A stretch of DNA of 64,000 nt from Owenia fusiformis (lineage: Eukaryota > Annelida > Polychaeta > Sabellida > Oweniidae): assembly GCA_903813345.2 (NCBI GenBank), contig CAIIXF020000006.1, forward strand, positions 12,526,348 to 12,590,347. The letters are read 5' to 3'. The translations under genes were made by a program, and so were the position numbers. The notes below the pieces were generated by a model. That model was not told where the DNA came from, made no database searches, and saw only the letters and a list, made by a program, of their open reading frames with translations. This document shows, piece after piece, positions 1 through 11,606 of this stretch (positions are counted from its first letter, which is position 1; each line of letters opens with the position of its first letter).

Positions 1-390
1 CTCCGCCATTTTTCATTAAACATGTAATCCTAGATAAATCAAATACCAGTTGACGGATTTGGATTAAATTCTATATGCTGATGCATTGGGACAGAGGAGG
101 TCTGCTAAAGAAGAAATCTAAAGATGAAAGCTGAATTTCAAAATGGCAACCATGTTTCATAAAAACATAATCTTTGATAATTCAAATACCAGTGGATGGA
201 TTTGGCTCAAATTTTATATGGCCGCTATTTATCAAAACATATTTTGTTCGGTGGGATTTGCTTCTCCGTGGAGTTGCTGTTTTTCTAGTTTCAGCATTGT
301 CACACTTTTATAACCATTTACAAAAACTTATCATGTACATTATTAATGTTGTGACATTTTTTGTGCCAATGCCTTGTTCATTAACATATA
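1..390. other. Non-coding repeat-like DNA upstream of the TYW2 repeat array
   Basis: No convincing coding exon is visible. A short segment near 39-79 (tcaaataccagttgacgga) recurs imperfectly at 181-221 (ttcaaataccagtggatgga), so the stretch probably holds fragments of a dispersed repeat. It should be intronic DNA of the TYW2 gene, because the first exon seen downstream starts in mid-protein. Confidence 0.4.
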
Positions 391-1303
391 ACAAGTTTGT
401 ATTGTCTCCTATACCTGCACAGTAGGCAGATCTGATACATGCACGTGAATGGACTCCTTATTAAAGAGTGTGTCTTTTGTATTGTAGGTATAGGCTACTT
501 CACTCTCCCATACCTGCTTCACAGTAAGGCAGATCTGGTACATGGATGTTAATGGAATCCTTGTTAATGAGTGTTTCTTTTGTATTGTAGGTATAGGCTA
601 CTTCACTCTCCCATACCTGCTTCACAGTAAGGCAGATCTGGTACATGGATGTTAATGGAATCCTTGTTAATGAGTGTTTCTTTTGTATTGTAGGTATAGG
701 CTACTTCACTCTCCCATACCTGCTTCAGAGTAAAGCAGATCTGGTACATGCACGTGAATGGACTCCTTATTAACGAGTGTGTCTTTTGTATTGTAGTACT
801 TCACTCTTCCATACCTGCTTCACAGTAAAGCAGATCTGGTACGTGCGTTTGAATGGGATCCTTATTAATGAGTGTGTCTTTTGTATTGTAGGTATAGGCT
901 TCTTCACTCTCCCATACCTGCTTGACAGTAAAGCAGATCTGGTACATGTATGTGAATGGACTCCTTTTTAAAGAGTGTGTCTTTTGTATTGTAGGTATAG
1001 GCTACTTCACTCTCCCGTACCTGCTTCACAGTAAAACAGATCTGGTACATGTATGTGAATGGACTCCTTTTTAAAGAGTGTGTCTTTTGTATTGTAGGTA
1101 TAGGCTACTTCACTCTCCCAAACCTGCTTCAAAGTAAAGCAGATCTGGTACATGCGTTTGAATGGGATCCTTATTAATGAGTGTGTCTTTTGTATTGTAG
1201 GTATAGGCTACTTCACTCTCCCATACCTGCTTCACAGTAAAGCAGATCTGGTACATGCATGTGAATGGACTCCTTATTAATGAGTGTGTCTTTTGTATTG
1301 TAG
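391..1303 (+). repeat. Tandem array of ~103-bp units duplicating the TYW2 intron 3' end and exon start
   Basis: The 11-bp string gtataggctac recurs at 488, 591, 694, about 892, 994, 1098 and 1201, and finally at the real exon start at 1304. A unit at about 797 has lost 8 bp there, and a degenerate unit precedes 488. Each unit holds the acceptor ttttgtattgtag, then about 60-67 bp nearly identical to the start of the TYW2 exon (encoding G-I-G-Y-F-T-L-P-Y-L-L), then about 36 bp of intron-type sequence with in-frame stops. The units look like decoy copies of an acceptor plus partial exon. None has the rest of the exon or its donor, so I treat the array as intronic and only the copy at 1304 as the functional exon. 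Confidence 0.85.
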
Positions 1304-1461
1304 GTATAGGCTACTTCACTCTTCCATACTTGCTTCACAGTAAAGCAGATCTGGTTCATGCTTGTGAATGGAATCCGAATGCAGTAGATGCTCTGAGGAA
1401 AAATCTTGTGCTGAATCATGTCGCTGATAGGTGTATAGTCCACAAAGGTGACAACAGAGAG
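1304..1461 (+). CDS. TYW2: TYW2/TRMT12 penultimate exon (tRNA wybutosine-synthesising protein 2), SAM-binding core
   Basis: This internal exon (158 bp, phase 1 to 0) encodes the class I methyltransferase-fold core of TYW2. TYW2 transfers the 3-amino-3-carboxypropyl group of S-adenosylmethionine to the tricyclic base at G37 of tRNA-Phe, a cytosolic step of wybutosine synthesis. Visible motifs are the glycine-rich SAM loop (GIGYFTLP), then HACEWNPNAV with the acidic residue expected to contact SAM, and HKGDNRE. The acceptor is ttgtattgtag at the end of the decoy array and the donor is gag/gtatgc at 1462. The reading frame joins cleanly to the exon at 7583. Upstream exons with the N-terminus lie outside the window, so the gene is partial. 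Assignment rests on recognised TYW2 motifs; the related Trm5 family is less likely because of the C-terminal signature in the last exon. Confidence 0.88.
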
Positions 1462-1844
1462 GTATGCATCAAACTGTCTATTTACTTCTTCCCACGTGGA
1501 CATTATAGATACATGTACAGTAGATTTCATTTCTTTGAAAAGAGTGCATTATTGTTGCAATCTTGTGCTGAGAGGTGTGCATGTATCTTGCAGGGTGCCA
1601 CATAAATCTTGTCATTAAAATTAAAGGAAGAAACACTTCTCTGTTTTACTTGAAATATATACTGATGCAAAAGCACTGCTAGTGTCAAAATCTGATTAGG
1701 TTTTGAGCATGCTGGGTAAATTACATGGTGCCCATTTTGCTCACTGTGTGTCTCCTTTTTTTTAACTTCCCTCATTACAGGTTTTAGAAAGCCAGAGATT
1801 TTATTTAAAATCAAAACAATCCTGGGTCGTGTGTCTAAGTGAAT

Positions 1845-2000
1845 TACAGTAAAACCTGTCTTAGTGAACACCTCTCTCTAGTGAACACCCTTCCTATATA
1901 CATACTCTACTGACTTCTGTATAAATTACCCTCTCTGAAGTGAACACCTACCAACATTTTTCTTGAAAAAAAATTTTCAATCTACACAGGTTTTACTGTA
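1845..2000. mobile_element. Tigger/pogo-like MITE, copy 1 (156 bp)
   Basis: It starts TACAGTAAAACCTGT and ends ACAGGTTTTACTGTA, so the termini are inverted repeats beginning and ending in TA, consistent with a TA target duplication. Internally it repeats the motif GTGAACAC (tagtgaacacc). It has no coding capacity. The same family occurs at 11175, 37991, 52840 and 60587. Confidence 0.8.
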
Positions 2001-3099
2001 TATTTAAAGGTTCAGTGAAATCTGAAGAGAAGAACATTGAACCACCAAGCTTAAAAGATACATGAAATGAGAAATGACTAACTAAAAATTGCGCAGATCT
2101 GACTACCAAAACTACATTCAAATAAAATTGTCTGTTAATGATCTACATGCACTAATGAACAAGTGAAGAACAAAAAAATTGGTTTGGGGAATTTCACACT
2201 TCAATCAACGAAGAACTAGGGAATTTAATTTAAGGGATTTCAATTTGTAAATGTTGGGCATTTCTACGATTCTGTTCTACAGAATGCAAGCTGACCTTAC
2301 ACGCAAGCCTCTCTTTAACATGAATAATTTATATCACCTTACATCTAACAACAGCTGTTCCAGATTAAATATTTACAAATATATTTGCATTTCTTTGAAA
2401 CCATCATTGATTAAACCTAATACTAGTTGAAGTTTCAATGGTCATATTTTTAATTGTATTTTTAAGACTCATTGAAAATGATGTAACTATTTTCATTATA
2501 GAGCTCCATTTAATTTGATTTATACAAAACATTCTCTTACTTGATCCCCATGGGTTGTTCTTTCCACAACAAAGGATTTGTATCCAGAAAGATGGCAATA
2601 GAAATTTAAATAACGGTCATGAGGGAATAAAGAGATCGAGAAAATTGATAAATCATGTAGGAAAAAATACAACAATTATTGGACGCACAAGAGAGAAAAA
2701 ATTATATACAAGTTTTACATTTTTACCCTCTCTAAGTACCATGATTCTTTTTCATAGATTACAATTTGATTGGCTAATTCCTTGAAATGGTTCATATGTA
2801 GTTAGATAATTAGAACTGAAAAAAAATATGTTCGGAGTATCATTAAAATAAAATGTATGTGTCATGGGTCTCTCTTCCACTTGCTGGGTATTCCCTTTAC
2901 ATCTAGATGTTAACAGCCATTACGTTAGAGTTTTAAACCACTTTTTGAAATCACTGTTGAGAATGCTGTGTCATAATTGGAACCGCAATGCTTTAGAGTA
3001 ATGCTTTGAGTATTACTAGCTAAATTATGATAAGGGGGATACAACATGGGTGGACATTTTTCTATGCTGTACTTTTCCTCCATATTTCACATTCTTTTT

Positions 3100-3620
3100 T
3101 TAATAAGGCACTGCCCCCAGGATTCCGTGTTTGCAGAGCGCGGACGGAATTTGCCACTGCCCGCGGAATTGCAGAATCAACTATTTTGGTCAATTTCCGC
3201 GGAATTTTCCGCAGAATCCATATATTTTCCAAAAGTTTAAAAAGTCAGTCTTACCTGTAACAATTTGACACGTTTTCAGTCAAATCCCTTGCAGAAATAA
3301 CCCAAATTATGCGAAGTGAAAATTCTAAACGCCATCGTTTGATTTCTGCCGTTAGATGGCAGCATGTATGTAGTGACTGACTACCTGACTATCACGATAT
3401 TTTCCCGTTTACTGTTTCGAAAAGCATTAGTTTTTCTTTCTGTTCTCCTCAGAAAGTTAAACAAAGACATAAATTAATAACAGTTATTTATATTATATAA
3501 AAAAATGCCGCGAATATCCGCGGAATTTCTGCAGAATTAGCCCTTTCTTCTTGCAGAATTCACTAATTTCACTTGCAGAATTGAGCATTTTAACTTGCAG
3601 AAAACTGGGGGGAGTGATAA
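3100..3620. mobile_element. Non-autonomous element rich in CCGCGGAATT/TTGCAGAATT motifs
   Basis: Sequence between actgcccccagg on the left and aactggggggagtg on the right is full of repeated gcagaatt and ccgcggaatt motifs. The two ends are weakly inverted relative to each other. A similar CCGCGAATT-rich stretch occurs at 20690-20850. The boundaries are approximate. Confidence 0.4.
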
Positions 3621-4867
3621 GGTATATATTACAATTATTTTATATTTGTATGCATAAAAATGCAGAATTAAACATGATGAGATGATGGTTCAAACCAATT
3701 TAATAAGCATCAGTTATGTTCCTTCAAGTAAATCAATCATTTTCGTTCGCTTGCAATGAATCGCCCTCATATTTATATTAACAATCTTCCAAATGAGATA
3801 ATAGCAATGAGAAAATAACATCTGTCAAAGTGACCTATTAATTTGAACCAGTTTAAGTACAAGTCAGAATAACTTGTCAATTTCACTCATTGAGTGTCAT
3901 GTATATATCAAGAATATGAAATTATTTTTAAAATGTTACCCAGTAGACTAATAATAATTCCTACAGTCTGAGGAGGACAAATAAATGTTCAGTTTTAATG
4001 GTTATTAACCCCAGAATAGCTTTTATGTATTTTGTAATGGAATTTTTAGGATGACAATAAATATCAGCTATTTATGAATGCAAAAGATGCAGTGACTCCC
4101 GTTCTGATTGGATCACTTTTTTGATCGGCAAAATCTGATTGGTTAAGGCTAGAAGGATTAGCACATGTTCAAAGAGTGAAGATGAATCTCTTCTTAGTTA
4201 CATTATCAAACTTTTAAAAAGGGTAGTAAAAACAGACCACAAGCATCAATTCAGTGAATGTTGCAACCTTCCTAGAGTCTTAAATGTCATAAAATCACAA
4301 GTTTAATCTCAGAACTGTGTATTTCCCATGATACTTCTATAATCCTATTGAATTTGCATTTTTCAACTTGATTTCAAACCTCTGTGTCTCTAGAGGTGTA
4401 ATATGTACATTGCAATGACATTTATCAATGCAATATATCATTTTTATTTTCTGACTAAATAGAATTCCTTTCCAGCATAGCAGTAATTCAGATTTTCTTC
4501 AGGCTTAAAAGTCACTTGATTTGTGTTAATGCGTCAAGTTTTCTCTTTAAAGGGAGTCAGTCAATTAGGTTCAGAATTTTGTCAATCTGGATTTTTCTGA
4601 ATGGGTAAAATATATAGAATAGGGTTATTCTAGTTAAAGGCGGAACTGGATCTTGCCAAGAACCTTTCAAAAAATTGTTTAAATTTTTTAGAATATATTT
4701 GGCTGGTATCATTCATTGACTATCAGTAAGTACATATATGGTTAAAAATTCTGGTGCAATATTCTACTTTACTCTGAGTGTCGGAAGTTTAAAAAACTAC
4801 AGAAAAGTGTTAGTAGCTTTGTTGGTGGTGATTCTGTCAGCGTGTCCACTTAAATATGATCAGTCAT

Positions 4868-5035
4868 AAAAATGATCAGTAATATAAGTTTACCAATGCT
4901 CAGTAAACTTATATAATATAAGTTTTCTAAGAAAAATGCTCAGTAAACTTATATAATATAAGTTTTCTCAGAAAAATGCTCAGTAAACTTATATAAATGA
5001 AGTTTTTTGAGAAAAATGCTCAGTAAAAAGTTTTT
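4868..5035. repeat. Short tandem repeat, unit about 57 bp
   Basis: The phrase aaaatgctcagtaaacttat repeats three to four times with atataagttttct between copies. There is no coding content. Confidence 0.65.
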
Positions 5036-6282
5036 TATGACTTTGATCCATTAACACTCTCTTGTAAATTGAAACTTCTAACATTACTTCAGAATGAACA
5101 TTACCTAATAATATAATATGGCCAAAACATACTTACTTAATAAGTAATGGTAATGGAGTAATGGTGTCTCATTTTTTCTGTGAAATATATTTAAAGGGCA
5201 CTGGAATTGCCTCTGCGTATGCCTGGGTCAATATTTGAACAAAATACTCAATCGGCCGGGTGCCATAGTTAAAATCGGAGCAAATGTGACCAAGGCATTA
5301 CTGACAGATGCCCATGTAATCTCATTAATTACGAGGTCTCATTGTATTTGTTTTTTTGCAATTCAGGTTGTTCATTTTTGAATTTTTTAAGTTGTGAAAA
5401 TACAGGAAAAATGAGATCTAGAAACAATTTGATCACAATCGTTAATGTTCGATCACCCTTCCCCTCTATGCATAACAAGATTTTTAAGTGTGATATTTAT
5501 CACTATAGTTCCTGTTGCACAGCCACTTATGGATGCTTAAAATGGAAATATGACAGAAATATTCATTGCTGTTAGTCTATTGGGCAATCTCCATAACAAA
5601 TATCGAACTAAATACAGTAATATGAATATATAACGAAGATATATGAGGGCTATGTTAAATACAAAGGGCTTTATTTTATATTTAGGATCTGTATCTTGTA
5701 TGTTATATATAGTATATTCTGTATGTACAATTTGATGTATATAAAATCTAGTAATGTCATTTGAAGTGTGTAATGTTGACATTAATGAGTTGGATATATC
5801 ATCTTAAGTGCCAGAGTATCTGTTACTAAATATAGTTAGTCTCAGAGATTGGTTCTATTCATGGGTTTTCATAAAGACAGCTACATTAATGTTTATCAAT
5901 GGCTATGTTTCATCCCATCGCATCCTTTATCAAATAATGTAAGACATAATTTGTTTAAAGCTTTGACCGAATCTTCAGTGCCATACTAAATTATTAACTC
6001 AATGAACAAAGTTCAGTAAGGATATAGTGAAGCCCTTCGTCCAACCGTCAGTCAGTCCATCAGAATTTTCATTAATTGTGAGATCTCTCTGAAGAATAAC
6101 TTTATTATACTCAAATGAAATACAATTTAAAGTAGATTGCAAATATTGTATCGTTTTTCTGATTCGATCCTTGTAAAACTCACAATGGCCACCTAATGTG
6201 GGATTTTGTAATATTTTTCTGATCTCTTCAAGTATGGCTATTATACTCAAATTGACTGAATTCTAGAGTAGATCATCACTAT

Positions 6283-7110
6283 ATGTTCAATGTTCTTTCA
6301 TTCTATCAAGTTTCATTGGTCTATTTCAAATTACCACAATTTTATGGCTATTTTACAAAACATCCTCAAAATGCTGGTCTCATTTCTGGAGGCCAATTTG
6401 AATGTACCAGGCCTGTCAACTGTCCCGCAATTTGCGTATTTGTCACGCATTTGCTGAAGAATTTGAAGTCACGCCAGTTATTTTTGCGTGACAGAAAATG
6501 TCACGCAAATACGCATTTTACCTGGTAATTGTCAAGCAAAAATATTTCTGTCGAAAAATGTCCAAAAAAGATCGTCTACACAGCAAAAATACGAACGCGG
6601 GAAAAAAAATGTACGCATTTCGTTCGGACTTTTCACGCGAATTACGTATATGTCACGCATTCCGTTCAAGGTGTTCAGATTTGGACCAAGGTGTCCATAT
6701 TTTGAGGAGAGGTGTTCAACATTTCCAAGTCACTCATGTTAGGTGTTCCCAAGTTGACAGGCCTGATGTACGGAGTGAAGTTGTTCTGACTACACACTTA
6801 CAGATATCTTGTTATGGGTCTAACCATCCTTCTTATCTCTTGTTCCAACTCTATGATGCTTCTAACGTGATGTTGCCAGGATTTACCAAGGGGGTACAAT
6901 TTTTCCCCTGCCTGGAGTTTCATTTTAGATGCACATGTTTCTAGAGTTGTAGGTGTGGACATCTTTGAAAATAGCTCCAAAGATAAAAGTTTAGGGATTC
7001 ATATTGGGTGATTTTTACGCATTTGGAGCATGTTTTGTAAAATGGCCAATAAAATTGTGACCATTAGAACTAGACCAATGAAACGTAGTAGAATGAAAGA
7101 ACCTTGAAAG
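6283..7110. repeat. Foldback element with inverted arms 6288-6373 and 7017-7110
   Basis: The left arm (ttctttcattctatcaag ... attttacaaaacatcctcaa) matches the reverse complement of the right arm (ttctttcattctactacg ... attttacaaaacatgctcca). The arms enclose a separate MITE at 6408-6765, so this is a nested structure. Confidence 0.6.
6408..6765. mobile_element. MITE with CAGGCCTGTCAACT termini (358 bp)
   Basis: The left end caggcctgtcaact and right end agttgacaggcctg are perfect inverted repeats. The interior is rich in tcacgcaaat and acgcatttt motifs and has no conserved coding sequence. Confidence 0.75.
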
Positions 7111-7582
7111 GTTTAATTGTGCAAAATTTGATTTATATCCATGTTGGAAGACAGAGTTATTAACATTTGTTTGGGTTACCTCACCCAGTAATGTCATTTA
7201 CTCATGTAAATCAGTCTCCTCATTGTCATTCAAAAAATGAACTACATGTACCCCTTATTTAACTCAGTATTTAAGGGTCATTTGATTTCTTAAGTAAAGC
7301 ATTGTTTTTCTCAGAAAATACCCTGAGAACTGGATATTTTGTTAATTTGCATATCCTCATGCATGATAATGAAATGAGCATGAAGATTTTCATATTTTAA
7401 TGAGGGGCTTAACCCTCTTTATGAAGAAGTTTGCTACAAAATGAAAACTAGACTATGATCATTACTTTATTAATGTGCATGGTAAATGAATGAAAATTTT
7501 TCAAATTTAAATGCAGATGTTCCCATGCAACCAAAACATTTGAAAAATTGTTTGTCGATGATGATATGTCTTATATTTCCAG

Positions 7583-8443
7583 GTGTGTCCCAAAGGAGTT
7601 GCAGATAGAGTAAACCTAGGCCTCATACCCAGCAGTGAGCAGGGGTGGGAAATTGCATGTGCTGCTCTTAAGCCTCATTCTGGGGGTATACTACACGTTC
7701 ACAATAATGTAACATCCTTTGTTGCATTCCCTAGGGACAAAGCCAGCAACGTAATCACTCAAACAGGCAGTAGCAATGAAATTAAACTGGATGACATTTA
7801 TGGAGTTGATTTGCATGAAAAGCCGCTTGATTACTCCAATTGGATCACAGTGATTGGATCAAATGAAGCACCCCTATGTGACACTAATGGTTATCCCCTT
7901 AACAACAGTGGGAATAATCCACAAATAGAGAGTATTAACAAGGACGAGAAAAACGCCCACATGAACCTGAGAAACATTCCTATGCAAATTAACAAAAGCT
8001 GTGATGGTTTATCTCAATTGATCAAGCAACACAATTACGAAGTCATTAACGATCAAAAATCTGATAGCAATAACTCTAATGAGATCCTTTCAAAATGTCC
8101 CACTAATAAGAACTGTAAAAGTCCTGAATTGACATGCAATGTAGCACAAATCCAAAACACGCAACTCTCATATAATAATTCCACTTTACTTCACCAGCAG
8201 ATTGAGACAAGTAGTCATCAAGTTCCGCGTGAATTCGTTATCGCAGACAAATTACTGAAGATCAATAAACACTGGCTGGAGTGGTCGATTAACTCAGCTT
8301 ACAAGTTCAAAAGAATACTGGAGGATTTACATGGTATTCGATGGGCTGTGTCGTTGCTACATATTGAACATGTTAAGTCTTATGCACCCCATGTTAATCA
8401 CATCGTAATGGATCTTGAGTGTAGACCAGCAATTAAGATGTAG
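7583..8443 (+). CDS. TYW2: TYW2/TRMT12 terminal exon
   Basis: This is the last exon of the TYW2 gene, 286 codons in frame 0 after the 1304-1461 exon; the acceptor is tatatttccag and the stop TAG is at 8441-8443. The first residues (VADRVNLGLIPSSEQGW) are a TYW2 hallmark of the catalytic domain. HSGGILHVHNNV follows, and the exon ends with the family C-terminus VKSYAPHVNHIVMDLEC. Between residues 47 and about 225 of this exon lies a weakly conserved stretch rich in Asn, Ser and Gln, longer than I would expect for the family, probably disordered. A polyadenylation signal AATAAA lies at 8484-8489. The exon is an internal part of the protein and begins with GTG (Val), not a start codon. Confidence 0.9.
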   Translation: MCPKGVADRVNLGLIPSSEQGWEIACAALKPHSGGILHVHNNVTSFVAFPRDKASNVITQTGSSNEIKLDDIYGVDLHEKPLDYSNWITVIGSNEAPLCDTNGYPLNNSGNNPQIESINKDEKNAHMNLRNIPMQINKSCDGLSQLIKQHNYEVINDQKSDSNNSNEILSKCPTNKNCKSPELTCNVAQIQNTQLSYNNSTLLHQQIETSSHQVPREFVIADKLLKINKHWLEWSINSAYKFKRILEDLHGIRWAVSLLHIEHVKSYAPHVNHIVMDLECRPAIKM

Positions 8444-8483
8444 ATTTTTTCCATAATTAGAATCTTATTGGGGAATATATGGG

Positions 8484-8489
8484 AATAAA
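8484..8489 (+). terminator. Candidate polyadenylation signal for TYW2
   Basis: AATAAA lies 41 nt after the TYW2 stop codon. This is the only site evidence for the transcript end. Confidence 0.5.
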
Positions 8490-10419
8490 TAACTAAGGAA
8501 AATGTTTAAGAAGTTATAACAAGAATTAACTAGAAAAATGTTGAAATAAATTGGTGATATTTTTTGGACAGAAGAAATTGAATGATTCTGTGAACAAATT
8601 ATGGTTTAGGTGACTGTAAAAGCCTACGGATGAATCATGCTGAAATTGTCAATGGATGTTAATATTGACCTTATCTTCGCAAGTGGAGAGGAGCATTAAT
8701 TTGTTCTAAATCCTGTATTTGCATATGGCTTAAAGAATTATTGAATACTCATATACAGTATTGTTAATTTAGATTACCCTCAAATTGAAGAAATCCAATA
8801 TTGATAAGGTCAAGGTCAAATTGATCACAATGATGAATTGATAAATACTCATACTGAGGGAAGAATCTACTTGAGAAAATGAACAAAAAGTAATATTTGC
8901 CTTGCTTACTGTAGCTTTTGTGGAGGATAATGTCACATTTGATCTACAGCGGCTGTAGCTTCCCAAAATCGAGAGAAATATGCAGCGTAAAATATAGGGA
9001 TAAGCAGTAGGATGTAGATTTTCTTTATCGATTTTGTGAAACTATGGCCGCTGTAGAGTAAATGTCACTGAGGCTTTAACTTTGTTTTTTCAGAACTGAG
9101 TGCTCAACTTTAAAAATGTTATTCAAAGAAGAGCATGATGACACAAAAATATAATGGTTTAATAGAAAGAGAGACATCCGTATATATAATATCATTAAAA
9201 GAGGGATAGAGCTGTTTAGATAATTTGCATCTCATTATTAAGCTTTGGTAATGCACAGCAATATCATTCTATTAAATTATAGTGTATCAATGTATTAAAA
9301 AACAAGGGTTTATGGGACCAACTTATAGTACATAGATCTATTAAATGTGTTGTTTTAAAAGATGGGGGTTTAAGGGATCAATCTATTTACATATATCCAT
9401 CCATCCATCTATGATTTTGTCTTTCTTCAGGCTTCTGGACACTACCCTCCTTTATTATCTTCGTGCTCTCATCTATGGAGGGATAGAAATGGGGATGCAG
9501 GGAGAATGGTTTGATTAAAGACTCCTGTGCTTGTAAATCCAGCGTTTAATCATCACAGTAGACAAGATCATTGACATAAATTACTTTTATATGACATCAC
9601 AAATCATCACTTACAATAATTATAGTGTAAGAGTCAACTTAATCCAGATGTATAGGAAAGGAGTTAATCAAAGGAGTATTTCTTTTTATATTATATATTT
9701 ATACTGTCATTTTATCCTCTCATTTATGTTGTCCATATTTTTAGGTAGGCCTCGTAGTTTACCTAATTTTAAAGTCAGATTCATATATTTATTACTTTTT
9801 GAAAAACATAATGACATTCCATACAACATGACGCTCTCAAGAGCATATACTCGTATGTTGGTTTTAACTGGACAGAAATGGGACAGTGCCACTCAAAGGG
9901 AATAGAAATGGAGTAAAGAAATACCTGAGAATGACACCGGCCCAAGTCTGTTTGGAAATTATTTCAAAAATGTAACAAATATTGATATTCAGGAACAAGG
10001 ACACAAGTCCAAGTTCTTTATCTCCGTGTTCATTAACAGAAACTTTGCAAAGTTTAAAAACGTTTCATAAAGTTTCTCAAATCAGTTGTTGTATCCATAG
10101 TTATTATGGTGATGTCATAGTTGGATAATAATGGACTTAAAATTCTTAACCTTATGAAGTTTCTGTTAATGATCACCAGATTATTTGCTTTACATGAGCT
10201 ACCTTAATGGTGGGTGGACCACTTTGATATGTAATCAATTATCAATCAATAATCCAATCCAATGTTGCTGATTAAGTCCTACTGGGGCAGAGTGACTATT
10301 TTTATCAATCCTTAGCACAGGACACAGGTTGTATTTCCGTAAATAACGAATGTTTGATTACATTTGTTCAATTTTGAGGATGGGATGCTTGTTTTCAGAT
10401 GTTTTTTATGTATTGTTAA

Positions 10420-10692
10420 GGTGCCGTGGTACTTAACAGGAAATGACAAAACAGGAAGTGACAAAACATGTGTGCTTAGCTATTATTCAGTCACAAATTT
10501 CAGAGGGCTGAAAAGGTTATTTCATCATGTTTAGGGTCATTCTCACCATGTACATTGCGATCCTTGTCCTGTAAATGATATGTGGAACTATTTGAATTGA
10601 CTGGGGTTCAAAACGGAACTCTGTAATCTTTGTTCAAAAAATGTCTAAAAATGCAACATGTTTTGTCATTTCCTGTTAAGTACCACGATACC
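10420..10692. mobile_element. Inverted-repeat MITE, about 273 bp
   Basis: The left arm ggtgccgtggtacttaacag (continuing to about 10453) is inverted at 10659-10692, which ends gttaagtaccacgatacc. The arms are about 34 bp with few mismatches. There is no coding content. Confidence 0.7.
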
Positions 10693-11174
10693 GTAATTGT
10701 GGAATAAGATATGGAATAAAAGAAACTACCTCCAGTTTATGACTATTTGTAAATGTTGCCATGTATTGCTTCAGTATCTGAGATTTCAATGATTTAAACA
10801 TAGACTGGCATTGGACCAAGTAAACCTACAGTTGGAATCAATGTCATAATAGATTTTTTCTTGATGAAATAAGCAGTCGCTCATGTAATAAAAGAAATAC
10901 AAATATAAGTTAGAGAACCAGATTTTAGATTATTTTTGGCTAAGCTAACAAATGTGTGGGTTCTTTAATGTTGATGCTTTGCAATATTAAAGGCACAATC
11001 AGATCTATATGGGGTGACAAATGTACAATTGACCTACCAATCTATTCCTTACAATCCCAGATACAATATCTCCTAAAAACCTGCGATATGTTATTAATTG
11101 GTGAAGTTATTCAGGATTCAAAGTGCAAAAATGAAGGAAAAAAGTTTAAATTCTCTGATATCCCAAATTATAAA

Positions 11175-11354
11175 TACAGTAAAATCTGTCTTAGTGAACA
11201 CCTCTATCTAGTGAACACCTGTGTTTATTGAACACCACTTCAAGAGACATTTTACATTGACTGATGCATAAGATCCCCTCTGTAGTGAACACTTACCTTC
11301 AGTGAACACTTTTTGTGGCTCCATAGGTGTTCACTATATGCATGTTTTACTGTA
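11175..11354. mobile_element. Tigger/pogo-like MITE, copy 2 (180 bp)
   Basis: It starts TACAGTAAAA and ends TTTTACTGTA, with several internal GTGAACAC motifs (tagtgaacacc, agtgaacactt, gtgttcacta). It is a full-length relative of the element at 1845. Confidence 0.8.
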
Positions 11355-11553
11355 AGTAATCATAAAAATAGAAAAATAATACATTATTGTAAAAAATGGC
11401 AAGGAATGATATGAGCCAAAAATATTCTAATTTTTTTTTAAATCGTCTACTTATTCCCAAAAACGAATTTGATCACTAAAATGTCACTTTGGGAGTACAC
11501 TTTATTTATCATGTATCTTATGCAGGTATTGGAAGCATGATTGATTGCTTATC

Positions 11554-11606
11554 TTGTTTGTTTGTTTGTTTGTTTGTTTGTTTATTTGTGTGTTTGTTTG
11601 TTTGTT
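11554..11606. repeat. TTTG microsatellite
   Basis: About 13 tandem TTTG units with minor interruptions. Short Cys/Leu/Phe-rich open frames across it are artefacts. Confidence 0.9.

Larger units (their letters stand above)
1462..7582 (+). other. TYW2 last intron (6.1 kb), repeat-rich
   Basis: This is the intron between the two TYW2 exons. It contains a Tigger-like MITE (1845-2000), a CCGCGGAATT-rich repeat element (about 3100-3620), a short tandem repeat (4868-5035) and a foldback region (6283-7110) with a nested MITE. The remaining AT-rich sequence shows no exon that I can support. Confidence 0.7.

Noticed and set aside
488-1303. Each decoy unit taken as a full alternative TYW2 exon
   Set aside because: The units lack a donor and the rest of the exon, and run into in-frame stops, unlike the intact GYS exon copies.
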